The notes below the pieces were generated by a model. That model did no database searches, was not told the DNA's origin, and saw nothing but the letters and a program-made list of their open reading frames with translations. Source: Terriglobia bacterium (GTDB lineage Bacteria; Acidobacteriota; Terriglobia; Terriglobales; Acidobacteriaceae). From it: a stretch of 64,000 nt of DNA. The translations under genes were made by a program, and so were the position numbers. Positions 29,317 through 37,798 of the stretch are shown here, one piece after another; the first letter of the stretch is position 1; every line of letters starts with the position of its first letter. The stretch lies in the NCBI GenBank assembly GCA_020073465.1, contig JAIQFC010000015.1, forward strand, positions 62,001 through 126,000. The letters are read 5' to 3'.

Positions 29317-30138
29317 ATGCTGAAAGCAGTTTCAACGTATGTGTACGTGAAAGAGCGGCTGCATCCAGGCATTCTGGATGGATTGGTCCGCAGCGGCGTG
29401 CAGGCGATCGAGATCTTTGCGGCGCGGCAGCATTTTGACTATGCCAACCGCAAGGCGCACGTCAAAGAGATTGCGGAGTGGTTCCGCGAGAGCGGTGTAC
29501 CGCTGAACTCGGTGCACGCGCCCCTCTACGCCGACTACGAGTGGGGACGCGCGGGCGCGCCTCCGGTGAATATTGCTTCCACGGATCGCGCGGGCCGCAT
29601 TGAGGCGATGGACGAGATCAAGCGCGCCCTGGAAATCGCCGAGCAGATTCCGTTCCGGTTCCTGGTGCAGCATCTTGGAACGAGCAACGAGAGCTTCGAC
29701 GAGAAGAAGTTCGAGGCGGCGATGACCTCCATCGAGCATCTGCGGGCCTTCGCTAAGCCGCTGGGGGTGCGCATTCTGCTGGAGAATATCCCCAACGAGC
29801 TCTCTACGCCCGACAAGCTGGTTGAGATGATTCATGGGGCACATTTCGACGATGTCGGCGTCTGTTTCGATTTCGGGCATGCGCACATGACGAGTTCGGT
29901 GCGCGAGGCGTTCGAGATTGTGAGGAAGTACATTTGTTCAACGCACGTTCATGACAACGGGAAGGACAAGGACTCGCACCTGTGGCCGGGAGGGGGAACG
30001 ATTGACTGGAAGGAAGCGATGGAACTGCTGCGCTCCGCCCCGCACACTCCGCCGCTGCTGCTGGAGTTGGAAAGCGACGAGAAGGTAAACCCGCTGGAGA
30101 AGCTGGGGGCGACGTTCGACAAACTGGAAACGGCTTAG
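29317..30138 (+). CDS. Sugar phosphate isomerase/epimerase family TIM-barrel protein
   Basis: 273 residues, AP-endonuclease-2-like TIM barrel: [67 protein letters not shown] and [22 protein letters not shown] give the usual Glu/Asp/His metal ligands of the family. The last block is strongly conserved in this group. The ATG at 29317 has AAGGGA 6 bases upstream. No neighbouring sugar gene fixes the substrate. It could be an isomerase, an epimerase or a nuclease-like member; isomerase/epimerase is favoured by length. Confidence 0.85.
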   Translation: MLKAVSTYVYVKERLHPGILDGLVRSGVQAIEIFAARQHFDYANRKAHVKEIAEWFRESGVPLNSVHAPLYADYEWGRAGAPPVNIASTDRAGRIEAMDEIKRALEIAEQIPFRFLVQHLGTSNESFDEKKFEAAMTSIEHLRAFAKPLGVRILLENIPNELSTPDKLVEMIHGAHFDDVGVCFDFGHAHMTSSVREAFEIVRKYICSTHVHDNGKDKDSHLWPGGGTIDWKEAMELLRSAPHTPPLLLELESDEKVNPLEKLGATFDKLETA

Positions 30139-30228
30139 AAATTGAGCAATTTGGTAATTTTGTAATTGAAGAACCTTGCGGTCGCAGCGTGTTCAATTTC
30201 CTCAATTACCCGATTACTCAATTACGAA
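30139..30228. repeat. Intergenic word-repeat hairpin, AATTGGGTAATTGAG family
   Basis: Left arm 30139-30170 (AATTGAGCAATTTGGTAATT and TTGTAATTG) starts at the stop codon of the upstream gene; right arm 30192-30228 (TCAATTTCCTCAATTACCCG then ATTACTCAATTAC) ends 5 bases before the asnS ATG. Confidence 0.8.
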
Positions 30229-30233
30229 ATCAC

Positions 30234-31556
30234 ATGTCACCTGTAACTACCATTGCAGAAGTCGGCAAGCACGAGGGCCAAACCGTCACCATCCGGGGCT
30301 GGCTCTATAACCTGCGCGAGAGCGGGAAGCTCCTGTTTCCGCAGTTTCGCGACGGCTCGGGGGTGATTCAGGGTGTCGTGCCCAAGAACGCGGTCACTCC
30401 GGAGGTCTTCGAAGCGATCAAAACGCTCACGCAGGAATCGAGCGTGATCGTCGAAGGGAAAGTCCGCGCCGACAAGCGCGCGCCCGGCGGCTACGAGCTT
30501 GATGTGGCGAATGTACAAGTTGTGCAGCGGGTGCCGGAATCATCGCCTTACCCGATCACTCCCAAGGAACATGGCACCGACTTCCTGATGGAGCATCGGC
30601 ATCTCTGGGTGCGGTCGCAGCGCCAGGCGGCAATTCTGCGGGTACGCGCCGAGATCATCAAAGCAGCGCGTGATTTCTTCGACGAGCGGGGATTTACGCT
30701 GACCGATCCGCCGATCATTACTCCAGCGGCGTGCGAGGGTACGACGACACTTTTTCCGGTCGATTATTTCGATGAGCAGGCCTACCTGACGCAGTCCGGC
30801 CAGCTCTACATCGAGGCCACCGCGATGGCTCTGGGCAAGGTGTACTCGTTCGGCCCGACGTTTCGCGCGGAGAAGTCGAAGACGCGACGGCATCTGACCG
30901 AGTTCTGGATGGTTGAGCCCGAAGTTGCCTACGCCCAGCTCGATGACATCATGGAACTCGCGGAAGGATTGATCAGCTTCCTGGTGAAGCGCTGCCTGGA
31001 GCGGAGGCGTGCGGATCTGCAGACCATTGGACGCGACATTTCAAAGCTCGAGAAAATTGAACCGCCGTTCCCGCGAATCAGTTACGACGAAGCGGTGAAG
31101 AACCTGCAGGAAGGGCACGCGAAGGGCGCGCTCGAATCGAAATTTGAGTGGGGCGGCGATCTTGGCTCTCCGGACGAGACGTATCTCTCAGCGCAGTTCG
31201 AGAAGCCGGTGATGGTGCATCGCTATCCGGCGAAAGTGAAGGCGTTTTATATGGAGCCCGATCCGCAGCGGCCGGAGTTGGCCTTGTGCGTCGATGTGCT
31301 GGCGCCGGAGGGTTACGGCGAGATCATCGGCGGCTCGCAGCGCATGGCATCCCACGAGTTGCTGGTGCAACGCATCCACGAACACGGGCTGCCGGAAGAG
31401 GCGTTTAAATGGTATCTCGACCTGCGCAAGTACGGCAGCGTGCCGCACGGCGGTTTTGGCATGGGGATTGAGCGGGCCGTAGCGTGGATCTGCGGGCTAG
31501 AGCACGTGCGGGAGACAATCCCGTTCCCGCGGATGCTGTACCGGTTGTACCCATAA
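30234..31556 (+). CDS. asnS: Asparaginyl-tRNA synthetase
   Basis: Class IIb aminoacyl-tRNA synthetase that charges tRNA-Asn, 440 residues. An OB-fold anticodon-binding domain (residues 1-105: [20 protein letters not shown]) is followed by the catalytic core with motif 2 ([25 protein letters not shown]) and motif 3 ([18 protein letters not shown]). AsnRS rather than AspRS is favoured by the [19 protein letters not shown] region and by the lack of the bacterial AspRS insertion domain. The start at 30234 gives the OB-fold at the expected place; the region before it is a word repeat and contains no ribosome-binding site. Confidence 0.93.
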   Translation: MSPVTTIAEVGKHEGQTVTIRGWLYNLRESGKLLFPQFRDGSGVIQGVVPKNAVTPEVFEAIKTLTQESSVIVEGKVRADKRAPGGYELDVANVQVVQRVPESSPYPITPKEHGTDFLMEHRHLWVRSQRQAAILRVRAEIIKAARDFFDERGFTLTDPPIITPAACEGTTTLFPVDYFDEQAYLTQSGQLYIEATAMALGKVYSFGPTFRAEKSKTRRHLTEFWMVEPEVAYAQLDDIMELAEGLISFLVKRCLERRRADLQTIGRDISKLEKIEPPFPRISYDEAVKNLQEGHAKGALESKFEWGGDLGSPDETYLSAQFEKPVMVHRYPAKVKAFYMEPDPQRPELALCVDVLAPEGYGEIIGGSQRMASHELLVQRIHEHGLPEEAFKWYLDLRKYGSVPHGGFGMGIERAVAWICGLEHVRETIPFPRMLYRLYP

Positions 31557-31560
31557 AGGG

Positions 31561-31652
31561 ATTGAGAAATTGGGTAATTTGGCAATTGAGTGATTGGAAG
31601 GCCGTCAGCGGGTTTAATTGCTCAATTACACAATTTCCCAATTCCTCAATTG
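31561..31652. repeat. Intergenic word-repeat hairpin, AATTGGGTAATTGAG family
   Basis: Left arm 31561-31600 (ATTGAGAAATTGGGTAATTT and GGCAATTGAGTGATTGG) and right arm 31614-31652 (TTAATTGCTCAATTACACAA then TTTCCCAATTCCTCAATTG). It begins 4 bases after the asnS stop and ends 15 bases before the arginase ATG. Confidence 0.8.
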
Positions 31653-31667
31653 TTGCTTGATCCTAAG

Positions 31668-32489
31668 ATGACAACCACAACTTCCACCAACATCATTCCC
31701 AAGAAAATCCGTGTGATTGGCGTGCCGCTCGACCTGGGCCAATCTCGTCGCGGTGTCGATATGGGTCCGTCGGCCGTGCGTGTGGCTGGACTTGAAGCGC
31801 GGCTCGAGGCGCTCGGGCACCAGGTTGAGGACGGCGGCAATGTGGCCGTCGCCATTCCTGAGCAGAAGAAGGAAGGCGACACACACGCAAAATACCTGAA
31901 GGAGATTACAGCCACCTGCACCAAGCATGCGGAGCTGGTGATCAAGACGCTCGAAGCGGGGAAAGTCCCGTTGACCCTGGGTGGCGACCATTCGGTTGCG
32001 GCGGGGACTGTGTCCGGGGTGGCGGAATTTTATCGCCGGCAGAACCAGCGGGTCGGGCTGATCTGGATTGATGCGCACACTGACATCAACACGCCGGAGA
32101 CTTCGCCCAGCGGCAACGTGCACGGGATGCCGTTAGCCGCGCTGATGGGGCTGGGGCCGTCAGAGCTGTCAAATATTTTTGAATTCTCTCCAAAGGTAAA
32201 GCCGGAGAATTGCGTGCTGGTAGGTGTGCGCGACATCGACGCTATTGAAAAGGAAAATGTGCGGCGCGCGGGCATCGGCGTCTTCACCATGCGCGACATC
32301 GACGAGCGCGGCATGCGCACCGTGATGGAAGAGGCTCTGCGTATGGCAGGGCGCGGCACCGCCGGATATCACATTTCGCTCGACATGGACTGGATCGATC
32401 CCGAGGATGCGCCTGGCGTGGGCACTCCAGTGCGCGGTGGCGCGACCTACCGCGAGGCTCACCTGGAACTCGCTGATGAAATGAGGTAG
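31668..32489 (+). CDS. rocF: Arginase, C-terminally truncated
   Basis: Ureohydrolase family enzyme that would hydrolyse arginine to ornithine and urea. All six Mn ligands are present: His108 in GGDHSV, Asp135, His137 and Asp139 in WIDAHTDIN, Asp239 and Asp241 in SLDMDWID. The sequence tracks Bacillus arginases closely (GVPLDLGQSRRGVDMGPSA; GVGTPVRGGATYREAHL) but stops at residue 273 just after ELADEMR. Relatives continue about 43 residues, including the FVEVNP segment with the Glu that holds the guanidinium group. The next gene starts 3 bases later and no continuation is found in other frames, so this is a real truncation, perhaps a deletion. Activity is doubtful. Confidence 0.88.
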   Translation: MTTTTSTNIIPKKIRVIGVPLDLGQSRRGVDMGPSAVRVAGLEARLEALGHQVEDGGNVAVAIPEQKKEGDTHAKYLKEITATCTKHAELVIKTLEAGKVPLTLGGDHSVAAGTVSGVAEFYRRQNQRVGLIWIDAHTDINTPETSPSGNVHGMPLAALMGLGPSELSNIFEFSPKVKPENCVLVGVRDIDAIEKENVRRAGIGVFTMRDIDERGMRTVMEEALRMAGRGTAGYHISLDMDWIDPEDAPGVGTPVRGGATYREAHLELADEMR

Positions 32490-32492
32490 ACG

Positions 32493-33353
32493 ATGAACAT
32501 CCGTTTCCGCTCTATTTTCCTGGCTGCGACATTTCTCGCAGTTGCGCCCTTCGCCTTTCCGCAGAACCAACCCGCTCCTCCACCCGAGAAAACGGCTTTA
32601 GTCTACGGGCAGAATATTCGCTATGTCGAAGCGGGGCAGGGGTCAGCCGTGATCCTGCTGCATGGACTCGGTGCAGTGAAGGAAATCTGGTTGGGCAATT
32701 TCCCTGCGCTGACTGCCAAGCATCACGTCTACGCTGTGGATCAGCTCGGCTTCGGTCATTCCGACAAGCCCCTGATCGACTACAAGATCGCCACCTGGGT
32801 GGACTTTCTCTACGGTTTCATGCAGTCGCAAAACATCAGCAAGGCAACGCTGGTGGGCAACTCCCTGGGAGGATGGATTGCCTTGGAGTTTACCGCGCAG
32901 CATCCGGAGATGGTGGATAAGTTGGTGCTCGTGGATTCGGCGGGGCTGATGTGGGGACAGGGAGGCCCGGTGGTCGATCTGAATCCCCCTTCCCTGGCGA
33001 GCACCCGGGCGTTGCTCGAATCCATCTTCTATGACAAGAAGATGGTAACTGACGAGTTTGTGCTGCATGTGTATACCAGCCATCTGAGCAACAACGACGG
33101 ATACACCATTCAGCGCACGCTCGCGGGTTTCGCGCAGCCTCAGTTTGAGGATGAAAAGCTCAAGTCGATTCACGCACCCACGCTGGTGGTATGGGGACGC
33201 GAGGACAAGCTGATCGCAGTCGACCGTGGCGAGAAATTCCGCGACGGAATTCCAGGAGCCAAGCTGGTTGTGTTCGAACAATGCGGGCATGTCCCGCAGA
33301 TGGAGAAACCTGCGGAGTTTAGCCAGGCGCTGCTGGAGTTTCTCGGAAAGTAA
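32493..33353 (+). CDS. Secreted alpha/beta hydrolase
   Basis: 286 residues with a signal peptide (SIFLAATFLAVAPFAFPQNQ). The catalytic triad is visible: nucleophile Ser124 in GNSLGG, acid in WGREDKLI and His in CGHVPQMEKP, plus the oxyanion HGLG motif (LLHGLGAVKE). The overall sequence resembles meta-cleavage-product hydrolases and other small-ester hydrolases, but the exported location argues against a catabolic ring-cleavage role. Its start lies 3 bases after the truncated arginase stop, with GAGG 8 bases upstream inside the arginase 3' end, so translation is probably coupled. Confidence 0.88.
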   Translation: MNIRFRSIFLAATFLAVAPFAFPQNQPAPPPEKTALVYGQNIRYVEAGQGSAVILLHGLGAVKEIWLGNFPALTAKHHVYAVDQLGFGHSDKPLIDYKIATWVDFLYGFMQSQNISKATLVGNSLGGWIALEFTAQHPEMVDKLVLVDSAGLMWGQGGPVVDLNPPSLASTRALLESIFYDKKMVTDEFVLHVYTSHLSNNDGYTIQRTLAGFAQPQFEDEKLKSIHAPTLVVWGREDKLIAVDRGEKFRDGIPGAKLVVFEQCGHVPQMEKPAEFSQALLEFLGK

Positions 33354-33412
33354 CTCGAGACGCTCCGTTTCCAGCCTGAGTCAACAAGTGATCCTGCGGG
33401 TAGTAGAGCGGC

Positions 33413-34093
33413 TCAATATACACGCTCAATCAGGGCCGGAAGGTCGGCGACGCTGGCGATGATGTGGTTGTGAGGCTCGCGCTTCAGACGCTCTTCGCCG
33501 TGCGTGCCCGTCAGTACCCCTACAACCCCGCGTACCCCCGCGTTGGTTCCGGCTTGAAGATCGAGCGGCGTGTCTCCGACATTGATGACCTGCCTCACGT
33601 CCTGTACACCTGTGGCTTCCATGGCGCGAAAGATCATGAAGGGAGCGGGACGGCCTTGGCGTACGTCGCTGCTGGAAATGTTGGCGGTGAACAGGTCACG
33701 CCATCCGGTCTTCTCCAGAATTAACTCGCTCACTTCGCGATAGAAGCCGGTGGTCGCAGCGATCTGAATGTCGTGTTGGCGACACCAGGAGAATGTCGAA
33801 GCCGCGCCCTTGATCGGGACTATGCGTTCCGCGTAGAGGTCCTGCAGTTCGGTCCGAAAGCAATCGTAGGTCGCCTCGATCTTTTCCGTCTGAGCCGGGC
33901 CTGGTCCGATCTGATGCTCGACGAAGTGGCGGATCACCTCGCGCTTGGAGGCTCCCTTCCACTCCTTCAGTTCGTCCTCCGTGAAGGGAATGCCGCTCTT
34001 CTGCAAGGCCAGAGAGAAGGCGGCGAGAACCTCCCCGCGGTCTTCAATGATGGTTCCGGCGATGTCGAAAACAACCAGCCTGATCACGGCCAT
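33413..34093 (-). CDS. HAD-superfamily phosphonatase-like hydrolase
   Basis: 226 residues from the ATG at 34093. HAD motif 1 is VVFDIAGTI (DxAGT, as in phosphonatase-like proteins rather than DxDGT), motif 2 is the Thr in IAATTGFYREV, motif 3 a Lys in the cap/core junction region, and motif 4 is VINVGDTPLDLQAG. The cap domain (residues 15-95) is helical with EWKGASKREVIRHFVE. No phn genes are near, so the substrate is open; a general phosphatase is as likely as phosphonoacetaldehyde hydrolase. Divergent from ddl by 81 bases. Confidence 0.85.
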   Translation of the reverse strand: MAVIRLVVFDIAGTIIEDRGEVLAAFSLALQKSGIPFTEDELKEWKGASKREVIRHFVEHQIGPGPAQTEKIEATYDCFRTELQDLYAERIVPIKGAASTFSWCRQHDIQIAATTGFYREVSELILEKTGWRDLFTANISSSDVRQGRPAPFMIFRAMEATGVQDVRQVINVGDTPLDLQAGTNAGVRGVVGVLTGTHGEERLKREPHNHIIASVADLPALIERVY

Positions 34094-34174
34094 AGCCGAC
34101 GAAGATTCTAGCAGTGCCGGGGAATGTTCCCCGCGATTGACGGAAGACTTGGCGCGCGTCCACACTGAGAGGTC

Positions 34175-35365
34175 ATGAAAAAGCTACGCGTCGGCATTCT
34201 GTTTGGCGGGCGCAGCGGGGAACATGAGGTTTCTCTGCTCTCGGCTGCGTCAGTGGTCAACGCTGTTGATAAGGACAAGTACGAGGTGGTGCCGATCGGC
34301 ATCACCAAGGACGGGCGCTGGCTGACGGCGGAGCACGCGGAGAATCTGCTGCAGGGCAAGCCGGTGCACGAACCCCGCCATCTGCGCGCGGGCGATCCCG
34401 AAACTACTCCTGGGGCGGCGGTGCTGGCTCAAGGAGAGTCGGTGGTGGTACCTCCCGAGCCGGTGCACCGCCAAAGTGGCTTGGTGCCTTTTCAGAGTGA
34501 CGCCGGACTCACTCGCCGTGCCAGCGATCGTGCCATCAACGTGGATGTGATCTTCCCCGTGCTGCATGGGACGTTTGGCGAGGATGGGACCATTCAGGGC
34601 CTGCTCGAACTGGCCGATATTGCTTACGTTGGCGCGGGCGTGTTGGGTTCAGCGGCGGGCATGGACAAGGACATCATGAAGTCTCTGTTCATCGCCGCGG
34701 GGATTCCGATTGTGAAGCACGTCACGATCCTGCGTGGCGCGTGGGAGAAGGAGCCGAAGAAAGTTCAGAAGTTGGTGGAGAGCAAGCTGAAGTATCCCGT
34801 GTTCGTGAAGCCTGCGAACCTGGGATCGTCAGTCGGCATCAGCAAGGCGCATGATCGCAAGGAACTCGGTCCGGCCATCGAGGAAGCCGCAAAGTTCGAC
34901 CGCAAGATTGTCATTGAGGAAGGCGTTGGCGGGAAAAAGAACAAGGCCCGCGAGGTCGAATGCTCGGTGCTGGGTAATGACGAGCCGGTCGCGTCGGTCC
35001 CGGGCGAGATCGTGCCGGGCAAGGAGTTCTATGACTACACGGCGAAGTATCTCGACGAAGGCTCGCAGCTGATTATTCCTGCAAAATTGAACAAGGCTGA
35101 AACCAAGAAAGTGCAGCAACTCGCAGTACAGGCTTTTCAGGCAGTGGACTGCTCAGGCCTTGCCCGCGTCGACTTTCTGATGGACCCGAAAACTCGCAAG
35201 ATCTACCTGAATGAGATCAATACCATGCCAGGATTCACCGCGATCAGCATGTATCCCAAGCTGTGGGCGGCGTCGGGACTGGCGTACTCCGACTTGATTG
35301 ACCGGCTGATTCAGTTGGGTCTCGAGCGCCACGAGGACAAGAAGAAGAATCAGTACAGCCGGTAA
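34175..35365 (+). CDS. ddl: D-alanine--D-alanine ligase
   Basis: ATP-grasp ligase making the D-Ala-D-Ala dipeptide for peptidoglycan, 396 residues. N-terminal [25 protein letters not shown]-grasp region [30 protein letters not shown] and the C-terminal metal site [21 protein letters not shown] are all present. It belongs to the long (VanA/DdlA-like) form with a Pro-rich insert at about 65-110 ([21 protein letters not shown]). The Tyr-bearing omega loop ([20 protein letters not shown]) fits D-Ala rather than D-lactate specificity. No mur genes are adjacent. Confidence 0.94.
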   Translation: MKKLRVGILFGGRSGEHEVSLLSAASVVNAVDKDKYEVVPIGITKDGRWLTAEHAENLLQGKPVHEPRHLRAGDPETTPGAAVLAQGESVVVPPEPVHRQSGLVPFQSDAGLTRRASDRAINVDVIFPVLHGTFGEDGTIQGLLELADIAYVGAGVLGSAAGMDKDIMKSLFIAAGIPIVKHVTILRGAWEKEPKKVQKLVESKLKYPVFVKPANLGSSVGISKAHDRKELGPAIEEAAKFDRKIVIEEGVGGKKNKAREVECSVLGNDEPVASVPGEIVPGKEFYDYTAKYLDEGSQLIIPAKLNKAETKKVQQLAVQAFQAVDCSGLARVDFLMDPKTRKIYLNEINTMPGFTAISMYPKLWAASGLAYSDLIDRLIQLGLERHEDKKKNQYSR

Positions 35366-35368
35366 CTC

Positions 35369-35402
35369 TCATTGTTGATTGTTGATTTCCTGATTGCTGA
35401 TT
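35369..35402. repeat. Solo arm of the TTGTTGATTG word repeat
   Basis: ATTGTTGATTGTTGATTTCC and TGATTGCTGATTGG after the ddl stop, without an inverted partner arm before the next gene. Probably a half-element. Confidence 0.55.
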
Positions 35403-35449
35403 GGAAACCGATGACCGGCCAGATGCTGCCGGTGTGTGACAATACATCT

Positions 35450-36280
35450 ATGCCCAAACCTCTCATCGCAGTGGTAAGTATCCTGGCAGGGGTGTTGCTG
35501 CTGGGGAGTACTCATGTTTATGCCCAGCAGACTCCTGCGGCTACAACTCAGGCTGCCCCTTCCGCGAAAACTCACACTCCAACTGCCGCGACGAAAACGG
35601 CGACTACGGCGAAGAGCCCGGTTCCTCTTGCTCTCAAAACGCAGAAGGACAAGTTCAGCTATGCCCTGGGAATGAATCTCGGAGCGAACCTGCACAGGCA
35701 GTCCGTGCCGGTGGACGCCAGCATTCTGGCGCGAGGTTTGAGGGATGCCCTGGCCGGGGGCAAGATGCTGCTGACGGAAGACGAAGCTCGCGCCGCGCTC
35801 ATGGCCGTGCAGAGCGAAGTCCGCCAAAAACAGCAGGCAGAAATGCAGAAGATTGGGGACGCGAACAAAAAGGAAGGCGAGGCATTTCTCGCCTTCAACA
35901 AGACCAAGGAAGGCGTGGTCGAGCTGCCCAGTGGCCTGCAGTACAAGATTCTGCAGGCGGGTACGGGAGCGAAGCCGACGGCTACCGACTCTGTCGTCTG
36001 TAACTATCGGGGCATGCTGATCGACGGCACGGAGTTCGACGCCTCCAGCAAGCACGGCGGGCCCGCGACGTTCCATGTGACGGGCGTGATCAAAGGCTGG
36101 ACCGAAGCCCTTCAGCTCATGCCGGTCGGATCGAAGTGGCAGCTATTTGTCCCATCTGACCTCGCCTACGGCGAACGCGGCATGGGCGGTGACATTCCTC
36201 CCAACAAGACGCTGATTTTTGAAGTGGAGCTGGTCAAGATTGCCGACAAGAGCCAGGAGAAGGAACAGGAGCAGAAGTAG
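35450..36280 (+). CDS. FKBP-type peptidyl-prolyl isomerase, secreted (FkpA/Mip-like)
   Basis: 276 residues: signal peptide (VVSILAGVLLLGSTHVYAQQ), a Thr/Ala/Pro-rich linker, an N-terminal helical dimerisation domain (about 65-155: KDKFSYALGMNLGANLHRQS, LLTEDEARAALMAVQ) and a C-terminal FKBP domain (GLQYKILQAGTGAKPTATDS, YRGMLIDGTEFDASS, GVIKGWTEALQLMPVGSKW, GDIPPNKTLIFEVELV). The layout matches Mip/FkpA, which act as chaperone-isomerases in the periplasm. The ATG at 35450 is chosen because it gives a full signal peptide. Short charged tail. Confidence 0.93.
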   Translation: MPKPLIAVVSILAGVLLLGSTHVYAQQTPAATTQAAPSAKTHTPTAATKTATTAKSPVPLALKTQKDKFSYALGMNLGANLHRQSVPVDASILARGLRDALAGGKMLLTEDEARAALMAVQSEVRQKQQAEMQKIGDANKKEGEAFLAFNKTKEGVVELPSGLQYKILQAGTGAKPTATDSVVCNYRGMLIDGTEFDASSKHGGPATFHVTGVIKGWTEALQLMPVGSKWQLFVPSDLAYGERGMGGDIPPNKTLIFEVELVKIADKSQEKEQEQK

Positions 36281-36789
36281 GGTGCGCCCCAAGCTGTCGA
36301 CCACGTCTGAGATGGTAAACGAGGACTTGACCGACTAGCTGATTTGGCTTGGGATCAGCGGCACGAGGATAAAAGAAGCGTAACGGCTGGTGAGGGCGTG
36401 TGAGCAGGGGGATCAAGAATCTTGTACCACTTCTTGTGGTACTCGCTGCAACCATGTGCCTGGGGCAGTCCAGCACGAGGAAGGACCCTGCGTTCAACCC
36501 TGCGGACTACCCTAAAGCGGAGTTCGAGGTCAGCCAGAGCTCGCGCACTCTTGGCGCGATCAAGATTCGAATTATCCATGTAAAAAGGCGCAACTCAAAT
36601 GCGTCTTCACCACCGCGTTCTCGAATTGGCGGTAACTGCATCTCGAGTGCCCATTCGTAATTTGAAAGCGACAGTTGGGAGTGGTCAACTGAACCTGCCC
36701 ACCACTTCACTATTCAGCATCCAGTGCAGACCGTATGGATGCCTTGCAGGACCACCAGCACACTCTGGCCGAACGGGAAGCAGGTAGAA
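36281..36789. other. 509-base stretch without an intact recognised gene
   Basis: Between the FKBP gene and the receiver gene. It contains one short signal-peptide-bearing frame (36400-36660, listed separately). Other frames are fragmentary; no hairpin word repeat is present. Confidence 0.4.
36400..36660 (+). pseudogene. Short secreted-protein frame, possibly a degraded gene
   Basis: A GTG at 36400 with GAGGG 6 bases upstream opens a frame of 86 residues that begins with a convincing signal peptide (NLVPLLVVLAATMCLGQSS) and a further 30 plausible residues (FNPADYPKAEFEVSQSSRTL). After about residue 55 the sequence becomes Arg/Ser-rich and shadow-like, suggesting a frameshift or replacement of the 3' part. 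The first half looks like the beginning of small acidobacterial secreted proteins. It could instead be a real 86-residue gene. Confidence 0.4.
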
Positions 36790-37218
36790 ATGTCGCGGCT
36801 AAAGACCACAATTCTCTGTGTGGATGACCACTGGAATGGACTCCTCGGGCGCAAGATGCTGCTGGAGAGCCACGGCTACCGCGTTCTGGAAGCGACTGGC
36901 GGAGAGGAGGGGATGAAACTGTTTCACACTCACGCCGTGGATGCGGTGGTTCTCGACTACCAGATGCCCGGAATGAACGGCGATGTGGTCGCGGCCAAGA
37001 TGAAACGCCTGAAGGCGCACGTCCCCATCATGCTGTTGTCAGCCTTTGGGCCCCTCCCCAAGAACAAACTGCGATCGGTGGACACTTTCCTGCCGAAGGC
37101 CCAGGAGACGAAGCTGCTGGTGCCTTCCCTGCGGGAGCTGCTCAACAGCCGGCCTAAGCCATTCTTTCACCGGTGGCTCGACACCTGGCGGGTCCGCAAC
37201 CGGGCGGTGCTGCCATGA
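36790..37218 (+). CDS. Stand-alone response-regulator receiver protein
   Basis: 142 residues, one CheY-like domain. Acidic pocket Asp12-Asp13 (LCVDDHW), phospho-acceptor Asp56 (VLDYQMPG), Ser84 (LLSAFG) and Lys103 (FLPKAQ) are all present. There is no output domain; the last 35 residues are basic and may contact a partner. Its TGA overlaps the ATG of the next small gene (ATGA), implying translational coupling. No histidine kinase is nearby. Confidence 0.88.
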   Translation: MSRLKTTILCVDDHWNGLLGRKMLLESHGYRVLEATGGEEGMKLFHTHAVDAVVLDYQMPGMNGDVVAAKMKRLKAHVPIMLLSAFGPLPKNKLRSVDTFLPKAQETKLLVPSLRELLNSRPKPFFHRWLDTWRVRNRAVLP

Positions 37219-37460
37219 ACTTTTTGAGACTCCTTCTAGGCAAGGGGTGCTCCCACCGCTTTTCGTGGCCACGGATCGATAGCGAGGGCCGCCACTACCA
37301 GATATGCCTGCTGTGCGGCACGGCTTATGAATACGACTGGGGATTGATGCACCGGACAAATCGATTGCTGAAGGCAGGTGTGCCGCTGCATGTGGTCCTC
37401 GCCCACAGGTCAGCCAGACCGAAGAGCTTGCCGTTACCGTTGGTTCCACCAAGTTCTTGA
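37215..37460 (+). CDS. Small hypothetical protein coupled to the receiver gene
   Basis: 81 residues, MNFLRLLLGKGCSHRFSWPR start. A Cys-His near residues 12-14 (GCSHRFSWP) and a CLLCGTAYEYDW motif at about 31-42 may together bind one zinc; the rest is Pro/Leu-rich. It overlaps the receiver gene by 4 bases. The combination of short N-terminal C-x-H and later CxxC is seen in small acidobacterial proteins next to regulators, but I know no function. Confidence 0.65.
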   Translation: MNFLRLLLGKGCSHRFSWPRIDSEGRHYQICLLCGTAYEYDWGLMHRTNRLLKAGVPLHVVLAHRSARPKSLPLPLVPPSS

Positions 37461-37485
37461 CGAACGGCCACTCCCGCGATACCAT
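37457..37485 (+). promoter_or_regulatory. Candidate sigma70 promoter for the riboswitch-thrC-like operon
   Basis: TTGACG (37457-37462) and TACCAT (37480-37485) with a 17-base spacer put the start site near 37492, about 30 bases before the SAM-I aptamer. It overlaps the stop of the small upstream gene. Confidence 0.45.
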
Positions 37486-37519
37486 CATCAGACCAAGTTC
37501 GCTCTTCGGGGCGGACCTG

Positions 37520-37648
37520 AATTTCATGCAGAGTGGCTGAGGGACGAGCCCTGAGACGCCACGGCAACCGAACCGGGATCATATATCCCGGCTGTCTGGT
37601 GCCAACTCTCTCCTGGAAACAGGGAACATGGGATTCGGCATGCGAGCT
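37520..37648 (+). promoter_or_regulatory. SAM-I (S-box) riboswitch aptamer
   Basis: The S-box core can be followed by eye. P1: CATGC (37525-37529) with GCATG (37638-37642). AGAGTGGCTGAGGGACGAGC and then CCTGAGACGCCACGGCAACC hold P2 (GTGGC 37533-37537 / GCCAC 37558-37562), the kink-turn and pseudoknot loop, and the hallmark GGCAACC (37563-37569). P3 is a perfect CCGGGAT/ATCCCGG hairpin (37573-37591). GGTGCCAA (37598-37605) is the second hallmark. P4 is TCCTG-GAAA-CAGGGA (37611-37625). Binding of S-adenosylmethionine would be expected to favour termination at the hairpin downstream. It precedes the threonine-synthase-like gene and is on the same strand. Confidence 0.88.
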
Positions 37649-37664
37649 GTATTTGCATCCGATA

Positions 37665-37705
37665 GCCTCTTTTCCTTTTCCTGGAAAAAGAGGCCTTTGC
37701 TTTTT
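37665..37705 (+). terminator. Candidate intrinsic terminator of the SAM riboswitch
   Basis: GCCTCTTTTCC (37665-37675) pairs with GGAAAAAGAGGC (37683-37694) with one bulge, followed by CTTTGCTTTTT. It lies 20 bases after the aptamer and about 95 bases before the coding start, where an S-box expression platform would be. Confidence 0.6.
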
Positions 37706-37798
37706 GGGCCGCTTTTTCCGGCTCGTCCTCAGCTATTCGCGGGTGCCCCAGCCTTCGCGGTTTTCGAAGGGTGGGTGACGAAGAAAGCGAGTAGCGAC

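Noticed and set aside
26839-31652. Word repeats as a CRISPR array
   Set aside because: Repeats are tandem words without unique spacers of constant length, arranged as inverted arms, and no cas gene is present.
32480-32500. Frameshift as cause of the short arginase
   Set aside because: No frame downstream contains the missing EVNP-type segment; the sequence runs straight into the hydrolase signal peptide.
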